Below are positions 27,211 through 36,253 of a DNA stretch of 64,000 bases, piece after piece (positions within the stretch are counted from its first letter, which is position 1; every line of letters starts with the position of its first letter). A program made the translations under genes and the position numbers. The DNA lies in NCBI RefSeq assembly GCF_032813545.1, contig NZ_CP136520.1, positions 2,164,001-2,228,000 of the forward strand, given 5' to 3'. The DNA is from Nodosilinea sp. E11 (GTDB taxonomy: Bacteria > Cyanobacteriota > Cyanobacteriia > Phormidesmidales > Phormidesmidaceae). A model generated the notes under the pieces. The model saw only the letters and a program-made list of their open reading frames with translations. It searched no databases and was not told the DNA's origin.

Positions 27211-28593
27211 TTATTGCTTGAGCGGTTGGACACAGCGATCGAACACCTGGCAGAGCGTTTGGGTCATGGCGCGGGCGGTGTAGGGGGAGAATGCCTCCCA
27301 ATCGGTGGCGGGTGGGGTGTTTTGGGGCTGGGCCAGCAGGGTTTGCAGCGGGGCGGTGAGCTGGCGGGCGAGCTGCTCTGGGGTCGTATGGGCGTCGAAG
27401 GTGACGACGGTGCCCGCCTGGGTCTGGTGCAAAATATCGACGACGGAGCTGGCGGCGTGGAAGACCGCGAGGATCGGCTTTTTCGCCAGCACTGCCGGGT
27501 ACAGTTTAGAGGCCGTGTATTTGGGGTCACTGGAGCCGATTAGTAGCACGGCGTCGCTGTCGGTCAGCAGTTTTTGCGCCTCGAAGTAGGGCACCCGCTG
27601 GGGGTGTTCGGTCACCAAGTCGGCAACCCCGCAGGCGGTGGCAATGGGGGCAATGGTTTCGATCGCTCGTCCGGCGGGGGCGTAGCTAGTGCCAATAAAG
27701 TGCAGGTGGACTCGGTCGGCCAGGTCGGGATGCTGCGATCGCACCTCCCGTAACCCCAGCAGCAACCCTCGCACCGCCACCGCCATATCTGGCCCGCCTC
27801 GGCCCACGTAGACCCAGTGGTGGCGGCCATCGCTGGGGTCAAAATGGGTTTGCTGAATGGGCCAGTGGGGCAGCTGGGCAAAGTCGGCCTCCGGTGCCCC
27901 AAAGGGCAGCACCGTGAGCTGCTCAGGCCCCAGCCAGGGGTAACGAGCCTGCAAGGTCTGCGTATAGGCCGCCGACACAGCCACCACCTGGCTTACCCGC
28001 TCCATTACCCTGGGTTCCCAGAAGGCAGCCAGGGCTTTGTCGAGAGCATACTTGAGCCTGCCGCCAGGGCGATGCTGTCCAGCCGGGGCAGCCTCCACCC
28101 GCCAGGGATCTTGAAAATCGACCGCGAAGGGAACGCCAAACCGCCGCTGCCAGTAGGGGCCAAGAATCATCACCGGAAAGAGGGTGGTGGAGAAAAAGAC
28201 CAGGTCGAAGGACTGCTCGGCTAGGAGGCGATCGCCCAGTCGGGCCAGGTAAGGCAGACACCGCCAGCCCACATGGCCCAGGCCCACCAGCCGGGTCAGC
28301 GATCGGGGCAGCGCCTCAGCCTGGTGAATGGGCAGCGCCAGAGGGAGCGATCGCCGCAGCCAGTCATCCTGGGGGTGCGCCACTTCCTCGGGGTTGACGG
28401 TGAGAATCTCGGCCTCCCATCCCAATTCCTCCAGGTAGGGAAGGGCCGTGCGCAGGCGCTGATGGTCGGGCGCATTGACCGGCGGAAAGTGGGGGCTGAC
28501 CATCAGCACACGCCGCCGAGTAGGAGGAGCAACGGCTGCTACAGCAACCGTTCGCTGGGGAGTGGGCCGGGGGGAGACAGCAGGCATGGGCAT
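27211..28593 (-). CDS. Glycosyltransferase, GT-B fold (family 4-like)
   Basis: About 460 residues; GTG at 28596, ATG at 28593 and ATG at 28587 are all possible starts. After a Pro/Ala-rich N-terminal tail, RRVLMVSPHFPPVNAPDHQRLRT starts the acceptor domain, followed by LVFFSTTLFPVMILG and FAVDFQDPWRVEA. The donor domain has HHWVYVGRGGPDM, LHFIGTSYAPAG and KLLTDSDAVLLIGSSDPKYTASKLYPAVLAKKPILAV, with a K-rich motif in place of a canonical E-x7-E. Enzymes of this shape are common in cyanobacterial EPS clusters. It begins 14 bp after the previous GT stops. Confidence 0.8.
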   Translation of the reverse strand: MPMPAVSPRPTPQRTVAVAAVAPPTRRRVLMVSPHFPPVNAPDHQRLRTALPYLEELGWEAEILTVNPEEVAHPQDDWLRRSLPLALPIHQAEALPRSLTRLVGLGHVGWRCLPYLARLGDRLLAEQSFDLVFFSTTLFPVMILGPYWQRRFGVPFAVDFQDPWRVEAAPAGQHRPGGRLKYALDKALAAFWEPRVMERVSQVVAVSAAYTQTLQARYPWLGPEQLTVLPFGAPEADFAQLPHWPIQQTHFDPSDGRHHWVYVGRGGPDMAVAVRGLLLGLREVRSQHPDLADRVHLHFIGTSYAPAGRAIETIAPIATACGVADLVTEHPQRVPYFEAQKLLTDSDAVLLIGSSDPKYTASKLYPAVLAKKPILAVFHAASSVVDILHQTQAGTVVTFDAHTTPEQLARQLTAPLQTLLAQPQNTPPATDWEAFSPYTARAMTQTLCQVFDRCVQPLKQ

Positions 28594-28606
28594 CACCGAT
28601 GCAACG

Positions 28607-29701
28607 TTATTCCCAGCTTGGAGGCCGGGTGTTTGCGATCGCGTTTGCGGAGAGAGGTATCGCCGTCGCCCCCGCGCGACACTGCACCTGGTAAAGCTTC
28701 TCGTACTGGCTCACAACTGCCTCGGCGGAAAAATGGCTTTCGACCCGCTGGCGGCAGTGGCGGCGATTGATCGCAGGCAATTGCTGAATTGCCACCACCA
28801 CCTCATCAACCGGATTGACCAGAAAGCCATCGACCCCAGGCCGCACAATCTCGGGCAATGATCCTCGGGGTGTGGAAATAACCGGCGTGCCACAGGCCAG
28901 GGCTTCGGCAAACACAATCCCAAACGGCTCATCCCACTCGATGGGCACCACCATAGCTGCCGCCTGACCCAGCAGCTCATTTTTTTGGCGGTCATCCACC
29001 GGGCCAACGTACTCGATGCCGTCTTTGCCCAGGTGGGGGGCAATTTGGCTTTCCCAGTAGGCCCTCCCTTCGGGCGACTCGACCTGGTTGCCCGCAATCA
29101 GCAGGCGGCGGTTGGTGTGCTGGGCCGCCGCGATCGCATTGTGAGCCCCCTTAATTGGATCCAGACGACTGAGAAACACCAGCGGCGCATCCTCGGCCAC
29201 CCGGGGCTGAAAGGTGAACTTCTCTAGCTGCACACAGTTGTGGATGGGGTGCCACTGTCCCCCGGCGGCCCGTCCCTGACGACAGATATGCTCGCTACAG
29301 CCGGTAAAGGTAAGGCTGCGGCCTGCCAGCTTAGCCGCCCAGCGCACCGTGCGCTCCGTGGGCTGGCGCTGGTACGACATCACCTTTGGCAGCGCCGTGG
29401 GTAGCAGCGGCAGCAGGTACTGCAACCGCGAAAAGCTGTGCAGCACATCGGGCTGAAACTGCTGCGCCGCCTGCCACAGGGCCGCAGTGTTGCGCAGCGT
29501 GTCTGAGGCCGAAGCTGAACTCAGCCCTGGCCAGGGGTAGAAGGCATCTACCGCACAGGTAGAGTCACGATGGGCCACTAAGCCAACCCGATGGCCCCGC
29601 TGACGCAGGCCCTCGATTAGCAGGTCGATGATGCGTTCGATGCCGCCGTAGAGAGTCGGCGGTACGGGGAGTTCGGGGTCGGCGGTTAGGAGGATGTTCA
29701 T
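28607..29701 (-). CDS. Family 4 glycosyltransferase
   Basis: 364 residues from the ATG at 29701. The frame is open for 61 more codons upstream, but these are translated tandem repeats. Motifs: PTLYGGIERIIDLLIEGLRQRGH at the N-terminus (GGxE loop of GT4), LVFLSRLDPIKGAHNAIAAA, and VPIEWDEPFGIVFAEALACGTPVI containing the E-x7-E pair. Cytoplasmic EPS assembly enzyme, sugar unknown. A C-rich array sits directly before the start codon. Confidence 0.87.
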   Translation of the reverse strand: MNILLTADPELPVPPTLYGGIERIIDLLIEGLRQRGHRVGLVAHRDSTCAVDAFYPWPGLSSASASDTLRNTAALWQAAQQFQPDVLHSFSRLQYLLPLLPTALPKVMSYQRQPTERTVRWAAKLAGRSLTFTGCSEHICRQGRAAGGQWHPIHNCVQLEKFTFQPRVAEDAPLVFLSRLDPIKGAHNAIAAAQHTNRRLLIAGNQVESPEGRAYWESQIAPHLGKDGIEYVGPVDDRQKNELLGQAAAMVVPIEWDEPFGIVFAEALACGTPVISTPRGSLPEIVRPGVDGFLVNPVDEVVVAIQQLPAINRRHCRQRVESHFSAEAVVSQYEKLYQVQCRAGATAIPLSANAIANTRPPSWE

Positions 29702-29808
29702 GGTGGATGGGTGGATGGGTGGATGGGTGAAGGGTGAGGGGTGAAGGGTGAAGGGTGAAGGGTGAGGGGTGAGGGGTGAGGGGTGAAGGGTGAAGGGTGA
29801 AGGGTGTA
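29702..29808. repeat. Tandem array (GGATGGGT then GGGTGAA/GGGTGAG units)
   Basis: Three GGATGGGT-type units then more than ten 7-mers alternating GGGTGAA and GGGTGAG. The array abuts the start codon of the GT4 gene at 29701 and is C-rich on the sense strand. Confidence 0.85.
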
Positions 29809-30194
29809 GATAGCGGGGTATTTTTCTGCAAAGTCGAGGGAAGCGCAAAGGAAGGCTGTAGGGTGCCGTTAGGCCTGGGGCCAACTCAGTCGATTACAGA
29901 ATCACCTCCCTATGGCCGTAGCGCACCGCCGAAGTAGCCTAAATCGACGTGAGTTCGGTGAAATCCCAAGAAGCGGAAGCATTGGCCGCATCCCCTCCGG
30001 GGAGGGGTGCCCGGAGGGCGGGGTGGGTCGCAATGGTGGGAGTGAATGGGTTTCTGAGTACGGAATCAAGGTGGAGGAACCCACCCCTGCCCCTCCCAGG
30101 AGGGGAGCACCCCTGCCCCTCCCAAGGAGGGGACGGTTAGACGGCGTCACCCAAGACTTTTCTGATGCAGAACTCAAGTTAAAGCGGGAAAATC
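29809..30194. repeat. Dispersed element B (plus-strand copy) and spacer
   Basis: From about 29950 to 30140 the sequence matches an inverted copy in 41115-41375. Both contain AGTTCGGTG, GCCC(G)CATCCCC, GGAGGGGTGCCCGGAGGGC and GAACCCACCCCTGCCCCTCC followed by AGGAGGGGA. Here the terminal sub-repeat is present about one and a half times. No gene is seen in the gap. Confidence 0.65.
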
Positions 30195-31487
30195 TCACGA
30201 TTCGACCAATTGCCTTGGGGCTGGGACGAGAACGGTTTCGGGTCTGTTGACGCCAGATCGAACCGCAGTCAAGGCTATTTCGGCGGCGGAGAGTAACGTT
30301 TTCTCTTCGACTTCCCAGCAAAAGCGGGTTTGAGCGGCGGTGCGGGCGGCGGCTTGGGCGGCTTGTAGCTGGGCCGGATTACGCACCAGATCTTCAATGG
30401 CATGGGCGATCGCGATCGCATCTCCCGCTGCCACCAAATGCCCGATCGCGGGGGCCTGCTCAAACACCTCCCGCTGACCGGCGGTATCGGTGGCAATCAC
30501 CGCCAGCCCGGCCTGCAAGTACTGAAATAGCTTGTTAGTCACCGTCAGATCGCGGCTGGGCGGATCGCTCAGCTCCAGGGCCAGGCCAATGTCATTCTTG
30601 GCGATGCAGGCAGCGAGTTCATGGTTAGGCACGGTGGGGTGAAGGTAGACCCGATCAACCCAGCCCGGTGGCAGTTGCTGCACCAGCCAGCGCTGGGTTT
30701 GGGCCGAGCAGTGTCCCCGCAAATGCACCTCTACATCCACGGTGAGCTGGGCGAGGGCGGTAAACAACAGCTCTAGCCCCCGCCCAGGGCCAATCGTCTG
30801 AGAGAACCAGTGCAGCCGCACCGGGCGACTCCCTAGCCCAGCCGATCGTTCGGCGGTAGAGCTGGGCAAGTCTTCCTGGGGAAACACGTTGTAGACCACC
30901 GTGGGCGGCGGTACCTGGTAGTGATGGGCGATCGCATTGGCCATGGCCTGAGACGTCGTCAGGCGGTAGTCGCAGTGGTGCAGCAGGTCCGCTTCTAGCT
31001 CGGCAATCCACCGGGTGGGGCGCTGCTGGCGGGCCGAGGGCAGCAGATCTTGAGAAAACCAGTCTTCAAAATCTACCCCCACAGCGTAGCCCTGGTGCCA
31101 GAGCCGCTGCCCTACCCATAGCCCGGCTTCGGAGTGAACGAGGGTCAGATCCGCCCGGTAGGTCTGGGCAAACCGCAGCATGGGCCGAGCGCCGTAGCCC
31201 AACAGCGCTGGGGTAGCCATGCCAAACCGACCAAACAGCCGTCGGGCCAGGTTGGCCTGCAATCGCACCCCCGGGCGGCTGGGCCGACCGGGGCGAAAAT
31301 CGAGCACCGGGCAAAACGTCCAGGCCCGATCCTTCAGTAGATCTTGGTCTCGGCGCACCAGCTCGGGGTCAAACCAGACCCCCGCCACCGTCACTTCGTG
31401 ACCAGCGGCGGCCAGGGTGTCGGCCTCCTTTTGGGGCCGGGGGGCGGTGCAGCAGTGGCCCCCAATCAAAATCAGGATTCTTGCCAT
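30195..31487 (-). CDS. Family 4 glycosyltransferase
   Basis: 430 residues, GT-B fold. N-terminal RILILIGGHCCTAPRPQKEADTLAAAGHEVTVAGVW. The donor-binding half has VRLHWFSQTIGPGRGLELLFTAL and KNDIGLALELSDPPSRDLTVTNKLFQYLQAGLAVIATDTAGQ, a variant GT4 signature with TNKLFQYLQAG. The start overlaps the stop of the upstream GT2 gene by 16 bp, implying co-translation. Likely adds one sugar of the EPS repeat. Confidence 0.85.
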   Translation of the reverse strand: MARILILIGGHCCTAPRPQKEADTLAAAGHEVTVAGVWFDPELVRRDQDLLKDRAWTFCPVLDFRPGRPSRPGVRLQANLARRLFGRFGMATPALLGYGARPMLRFAQTYRADLTLVHSEAGLWVGQRLWHQGYAVGVDFEDWFSQDLLPSARQQRPTRWIAELEADLLHHCDYRLTTSQAMANAIAHHYQVPPPTVVYNVFPQEDLPSSTAERSAGLGSRPVRLHWFSQTIGPGRGLELLFTALAQLTVDVEVHLRGHCSAQTQRWLVQQLPPGWVDRVYLHPTVPNHELAACIAKNDIGLALELSDPPSRDLTVTNKLFQYLQAGLAVIATDTAGQREVFEQAPAIGHLVAAGDAIAIAHAIEDLVRNPAQLQAAQAAARTAAQTRFCWEVEEKTLLSAAEIALTAVRSGVNRPETVLVPAPRQLVES

Positions 31488-32521
31488 TGGGGCTCCTCCT
31501 GTAGGGGTACACCGTCATCGCTTTTGCCCTGTTCGCCGTTAGGTTTCGGCACCATGCGCCCCAGGGCAACCCGGCGATAGCCCCACTGATTAATGAATAG
31601 CTGAGCATAGCGGGCCTGCTGCCACCCCAGCCACCGGGCCGCTAGCTGAAAGCAGGGGCCACCCATGGGCTTTTCGGTGGCTCCTCCTAGCTGGCGCACC
31701 TGGCGCGCAGCCAGATTGCGCAACGATGGCACAGCGGGAAAGACTTCGTAGATAAAACGCTGCATTAAATTGGCGCAAACCTGCCGGGTGCGATCGCTGT
31801 CCTCTGCCGCCAGCAAATGCTGGCACTGCGAGGAAATCGCTCGATACTGCGAAGCCCAGGCCTCAGCACTCTTGCGCCCGCTGAGGCTGCTGCCGTTGCC
31901 CGATCGGTAGTAGCTGCGGGCCGCCGAGCAAAAGCGGATTCCCTGACTCGCCAAGATGACACGGGCAAAGTATTCGCCATCGTCATTTAGGGATAGCGAC
32001 TCCTGCCAGGGGCCAGCGGCTCGAATCAGGCGGCGCGGTACCAGCCAGGCGGCGGGGTGCATCATCCAGTGGCCCGACCAGGCACATACTAGCCAGTCCA
32101 CCGGGTCCATGTCCTGCCAGAGCGGTTCGGGGGTGAAGATAGCCGTCTGGGGCTGGTGGCGAAACCTGGCCCAGGCCCCAGCGATCAGACAGTCTGGGTG
32201 AGCCTGCACCAGCGCCATCTGCTGCTCAATTTTGTCGGGGGCCAGCAGGTCATCGGCGTCGAGGAACTGAATCACCTCGCCCTGGGCCAATTCCAACGCG
32301 CAGTTGCGGGCGGCGGCGGCCCCCCGGTTGCGCTGGGCAACAATGCGCAACCGGGGGCAATCGAACTGACTGGCCACGGTCAGGGTTTCATCGGTCGAGC
32401 CGTCGTCTACTAAAATGACTTCGAGATGGGGCCAGGTTTGGCTCAGAGCCGAGTCTAGGGCCTGGGCCAGCCAGGGCGCGGCATTGTGGCTGGGAATCAG
32501 AATTGAAACGAGGGGTTTCAT
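31472..32521 (-). CDS. Family 2 glycosyltransferase
   Basis: 349 residues from the ATG at 32521 (MKPLVSILIPSHN); an upstream ATG at 32530 would add only three residues. Classic GT-A signature: SILIPSHNAAPWLAQALDSALSQTW, VILVDDGSTDETL, and the metal-binding VIQFLDADDLLAPDKIEQQM. A C-terminal helical region follows. It overlaps the next GT4 gene by 16 bp. Function inferred from fold and position in the EPS cluster. Confidence 0.9.
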   Translation of the reverse strand: MKPLVSILIPSHNAAPWLAQALDSALSQTWPHLEVILVDDGSTDETLTVASQFDCPRLRIVAQRNRGAAAARNCALELAQGEVIQFLDADDLLAPDKIEQQMALVQAHPDCLIAGAWARFRHQPQTAIFTPEPLWQDMDPVDWLVCAWSGHWMMHPAAWLVPRRLIRAAGPWQESLSLNDDGEYFARVILASQGIRFCSAARSYYRSGNGSSLSGRKSAEAWASQYRAISSQCQHLLAAEDSDRTRQVCANLMQRFIYEVFPAVPSLRNLAARQVRQLGGATEKPMGGPCFQLAARWLGWQQARYAQLFINQWGYRRVALGRMVPKPNGEQGKSDDGVPLQEEPQWQES

Positions 32522-32630
32522 AACAGGCAACCCAGGGAGGGGGTGGACTGTGTTTACTGTGGCTGCCCTGGGTTAGTGAACGGGTATGCGATCGCTAGCG
32601 GCAATGTATACGATCGGGCCAGTTTATTCC

Positions 32631-33857
32631 TTACGCCTGAGTACTAACGGGCGGAATGGGCTGGGAGACACAGTAGCGGTTGCGCCCTTCTGCCTTGGCC
32701 TGATATAGCATTTTGTCAGCGCTGGTAATGAGGGTGGCAATCGCCATATCGACCTGGGGCACCAGACAGGCGACCCCCAGGCTAACGGTGATGCGATCGC
32801 TGATGGCAGACTGGGCGTGGGGTATGTTGAGCCGATAAACAGCGTCTAGAATGCGCTGGGCCAGGCGGGCCGCCCCCGCCAGGGTAGTGTGGGGCAGCAT
32901 GATCACAAACTCTTCTCCGCCGTAGCGGGCGATCAAATCAGTCGGTCGTTTGATGGTGGTTTCGAGACAGCGCGCCAGCTGCTTTAAACAGTCATCTCCC
33001 GCCAGGTGGCCGTAGTGGTCGTTGTACTGTTTGAAATAGTCCACATCCATCAAAATCAGCGCCAGAGGCTGCTGCTGCTGGGTCAGGATCGGCCACTGCT
33101 CTTGCCAGTACTCATCAAAGCGATGGCGATTCGCCACCAGGGTGAGGCCATCTAAGGTGGCCAGGCGTTGCAGCTGCTGGTTGGCCTCTGACAGGGCGGC
33201 GGTGCGATCGGCCACCATCACCTCCAGGGTATGCATATACTCTTGCAGTGACTGCTGGCTCTGTTTAAGTTGCTCTAGGGTTTCATTGAGTTCTATCCGC
33301 TGCTGCTCAATGGTAATAATGTCGCGATAGGCCCGCAGGGCAGCGATCGCCGTCGTCAGCAGCTTTTGGCGGGTCAGCTCAACTTTAAGCTTATAGTCGT
33401 TAATGTCGTAGTCTAAAATGACCGATTCTTCTGGGGCCTCGCCGGGATGGCCGGTGCGAAGAATGATCCGGATTTTTTGGTTTTTCAGTTCATTGCGAAT
33501 GTATTGAACCATTCTTAGCCCCGCATCGTGGGTTTCCATCACCACATCGAGAAAAACTAATGCGGTATCGGGGTGAATGGAGGTAATTAAATGCTTGCCT
33601 TCCTCTCCCGAATAGGCAGAGAAAAAAAGTAGTGACTTGCCCTCAAACTGAAAGTTTTGTAGCGCTAGCTGGGTGGCACGGTGAACATCTGGTTCATCGT
33701 CGATAATGGCGATCTTCCAGCCCTCTGAAGGCGTTGACTGGGGGGAGATGGCAGCTTCAGACCCAACGGGGCGATCGCCGTCTTCCTCCTCGGCAAACTC
33801 GACGAGATCATCTCCGCTGATCAATTTATCCGTAGCACGACGATTGACTGAGTTCAA
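32631..33857 (-). CDS. Response regulator diguanylate cyclase (REC-GGDEF)
   Basis: About 408 residues. The receiver (about 47-165) has IAIIDDE, phosphoacceptor Asp104 (LVFLDVVMETHDAG) and Lys156. A coiled coil (about 185-232) leads to a GGDEF domain with YGGEEF (GGEEF at 313-317) and an inhibitory-site RPTD (304-307) exactly five residues before it, so it should be an active, product-inhibited c-di-GMP synthase. No ATG exists at the 5' end; the start must be TTG at 33857 or TTG at 33824, both with weak ribosome binding sites. It lies downstream of a FIST protein and histidine kinase, within the EPS cluster. Confidence 0.88.
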   Translation of the reverse strand: MNSVNRRATDKLISGDDLVEFAEEEDGDRPVGSEAAISPQSTPSEGWKIAIIDDEPDVHRATQLALQNFQFEGKSLLFFSAYSGEEGKHLITSIHPDTALVFLDVVMETHDAGLRMVQYIRNELKNQKIRIILRTGHPGEAPEESVILDYDINDYKLKVELTRQKLLTTAIAALRAYRDIITIEQQRIELNETLEQLKQSQQSLQEYMHTLEVMVADRTAALSEANQQLQRLATLDGLTLVANRHRFDEYWQEQWPILTQQQQPLALILMDVDYFKQYNDHYGHLAGDDCLKQLARCLETTIKRPTDLIARYGGEEFVIMLPHTTLAGAARLAQRILDAVYRLNIPHAQSAISDRITVSLGVACLVPQVDMAIATLITSADKMLYQAKAEGRNRYCVSQPIPPVSTQA

Positions 33858-34017
33858 TTTTCAGGAACTGGTAGAGGACGATCTTAATTGAAAATTAGAG
33901 GCCGCTCCTGCTGCCTATTTGGAAAGTTGTCTGGTACGGGTAAGGGTCTGAGTAGGGCCATTGTTCCGGTGATTGGACAACTTAATCAGGGTGGATATTT
34001 TGGGAAATAGAAAGCCA

Positions 34018-35022
34018 TTATACCTGGGACTGGGAATGGACGGAAATGGGAAGCAACAGGGTAAATTCAGTCCCCTGCCCCTCTACGCTGCGGATCTCAA
34101 TTTGCCCCTGCAATCGTTGCATCACTAAGTTGTAGGCAATATGGAGCCCTAAACCACTGCCACCCTTGTCGCGGGCAGTGGTAAAAAACGGATCAAAAAT
34201 TTTGCCGATGATCGCCTCTGGAATACCACAGCCATCGTCGGAATAATTCACCACGACCTGGTCCTGGTGCTGACTGACATCAAACCGGAGGTGCCCCCTT
34301 GCCTCACAGGGATAGGCATGGGTGAGAGAATTGGTCACCAAATTGGTGGCAACCTGGGCCAGGGCACCGGGGTAACTGCTTAAAACAACGCTGTTATCAC
34401 CGGTCACCGTTAGGCTGTGGCCGGTGTGTTTGATCTGGGGAGAAAGGCTAGTGACAACTTCCTCTAAGTAGGGTTTGACGGCAAATCGACGTTTTTCTGC
34501 GATCGTTTGATCTACGGCCACCTGCTTGAAGCTTTGCACCAGTTCTCCAGCCCGATTGAGGTTATTCAAAATTAGGCTGGTGCTCTCTTCGGCGATTAAT
34601 AAATAATGGTCTAGGAGCGATCGCCTCAGAGGGCCAGCCGCTACAGCCTGCATGAGCTTTTGGGTCTCATCCATCAGCGTCGAAGCCATGGTAATGCTGA
34701 CGCCCACTGGCGTGTTGATCTCATGGGCCACTCCAGCCACCAGACCGCCCAGAGCCGCCATTTTTTCGGCCTCGACCAGCTCCGTTTGCATGGCCGTCAG
34801 TTTGGTTACCGCCTGCTCAAGATCCGTACTTTTGCGCTCCAGAATGCTTTGGGATTCTTGCAATTCACAGATCACGCGTTTCAGCAGCGATTCTTTGGTG
34901 CGGTTGGTATTCTCCAGGCGAATGCGGTCTTTTTCGGAGCGCTCTAGCTGCTTTTTTAAGATGCGCAGTTCTTTAGCGAGCTGCTTGATCTCAAGGTCGT
35001 AATCGTCAGGGGTGCGGCTCAT
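34018..35022 (-). CDS. Soluble sensor histidine kinase
   Basis: 334 residues. An N-terminal coiled coil (1-90, rich in K/E/L) leads to a HisKA domain with AALGGLVAGVAHEINTPVGV (phosphoacceptor His100), then HATPase motifs NLVTNSLTHAY, DDGCGIPE and GGSGLGLHIAYN. There is no sensory or membrane domain of its own, so the signal presumably comes from the FIST protein encoded upstream, whose stop overlaps its start (ATGA). The receiver-cyclase 160 bp downstream is the natural phosphate acceptor. Confidence 0.9.
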   Translation of the reverse strand: MSRTPDDYDLEIKQLAKELRILKKQLERSEKDRIRLENTNRTKESLLKRVICELQESQSILERKSTDLEQAVTKLTAMQTELVEAEKMAALGGLVAGVAHEINTPVGVSITMASTLMDETQKLMQAVAAGPLRRSLLDHYLLIAEESTSLILNNLNRAGELVQSFKQVAVDQTIAEKRRFAVKPYLEEVVTSLSPQIKHTGHSLTVTGDNSVVLSSYPGALAQVATNLVTNSLTHAYPCEARGHLRFDVSQHQDQVVVNYSDDGCGIPEAIIGKIFDPFFTTARDKGGSGLGLHIAYNLVMQRLQGQIEIRSVEGQGTEFTLLLPISVHSQSQV

Positions 35023-36170
35023 GACCGACTGCCCAGCAGCAGCGCGACAAACGTTGTGTTGTGAAAGAAGGTTTTGCCCTGATGCTGGAAGGGGGCAATT
35101 TCACCGTAGGTGTAAAACCCACAGCTTGAGATCGCCGGCTTAAGCGATTGGTGAATTGCTTGGTATTCCTCAGGGGCTCGCGTACCTAAAATTTGCCGCC
35201 GCCACGCGCAGGAAAAGAACAGAGCAGCGTCGGGCTGCCCCCCAGGGTAGTGGCTGAGGGCGTCAACAAAAGCCGTTTGCGATGCGGCTACTACGTCATC
35301 GAGGGAGGCATCGGTAATTTGTACCGTCGAGTTTTCGGGGACATCGCCCGAGACAGTGATGCTGCCTGAACCCGCGTCGTAGCCCACGGCTCCGCGCAAA
35401 AAATATCGGGTCTCACCGGGGGGAAAGACCGCAAGGGGGTAGATCGCATCGGGCTCCGAGTCGTTCAGATAGTAGTGGTAGAACGTTAGGGCCGGCTGGT
35501 GGTCAATTTCGTAAATAACGTTTCTATCGACTTTGGTCACCTGGCTCGGTTTGCCGATCGGGTGCCACCCCCCCGCCACCCCATGGGAGAAGACCAGATT
35601 GCCTGCCCACAGCAGGAAGGGCACCGCATCGCTGAGCACCTCCGTTTTGTAGAACTGGTAGGTCTGTCGATATTGCCACTGGTCAGCGGTGGCACCGCCA
35701 AAGATGGGCACCGCTCCGAGGGCTGACTCCAGCCCCTGGAGAATGGCTACGGTGCTCGTGGTAAGGCTTTCGGGCAGGGCAATGCACAGTTGCACGGGCT
35801 GGGTGAGGTGGTGCTGGGCATCGATGACGGCCTGGTGGGCGATCGCCACCGGATCGGCTGAGATCTGTCGCCCTACCCCCGCGCACATCTCAATGTCGTC
35901 GGAGCTAAACAACATCAGCGTGAGGGAATCTTGCTGAAATTGCAGCACCGACGAGAGTTCGCCATCGGTGGTGCCCCCAATCAGCTCTAGCCCAGGAAAC
36001 CGCTGATCAATCTGTCGCAGGATTAGCTTGTGGTCAAACTCAAGGGCGGCAAACAGCAGCCCAGCCTGCGGTTGATACTCGCCTAAGTCAGCAGAACACT
36101 GGGCTAATACTTCATTGATAGCTTCTAGGGAATCGGGATCATGACTATGTCCAACAGCGACCTTCAGCAT
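35019..36170 (-). CDS. FIST domain sensor protein
   Basis: 383 residues: FIST N (about 25-215: LLFAALEFDHKLILRQIDQRFPGLELIGGTTDGELSS...LPIFGGATAD-like VPIFGGATADQWQ) and FIST C (about 225-360: NVIYEIDHQPALTFYHYYL...AALFFSCAWRRQILGTRAPEEY, SSCGFYTYGEIAP). FIST proteins are soluble sensors thought to bind small ligands such as amino acids, usually paired with kinases or c-di-GMP enzymes. It is the first gene of a three-gene unit with the kinase (4-bp overlap) and the diguanylate cyclase. The ligand cannot be read from the sequence. Confidence 0.9.
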   Translation of the reverse strand: MLKVAVGHSHDPDSLEAINEVLAQCSADLGEYQPQAGLLFAALEFDHKLILRQIDQRFPGLELIGGTTDGELSSVLQFQQDSLTLMLFSSDDIEMCAGVGRQISADPVAIAHQAVIDAQHHLTQPVQLCIALPESLTTSTVAILQGLESALGAVPIFGGATADQWQYRQTYQFYKTEVLSDAVPFLLWAGNLVFSHGVAGGWHPIGKPSQVTKVDRNVIYEIDHQPALTFYHYYLNDSEPDAIYPLAVFPPGETRYFLRGAVGYDAGSGSITVSGDVPENSTVQITDASLDDVVAASQTAFVDALSHYPGGQPDAALFFSCAWRRQILGTRAPEEYQAIHQSLKPAISSCGFYTYGEIAPFQHQGKTFFHNTTFVALLLGSRS

Positions 36171-36253
36171 CGGGAGTCTAGTCTGGGTCTAGAATTCAGC
36201 AGGCTTAATGTACCCAGTGCTGAGGCGGGTTTAACAGCCAGACCCTTCTGAAA

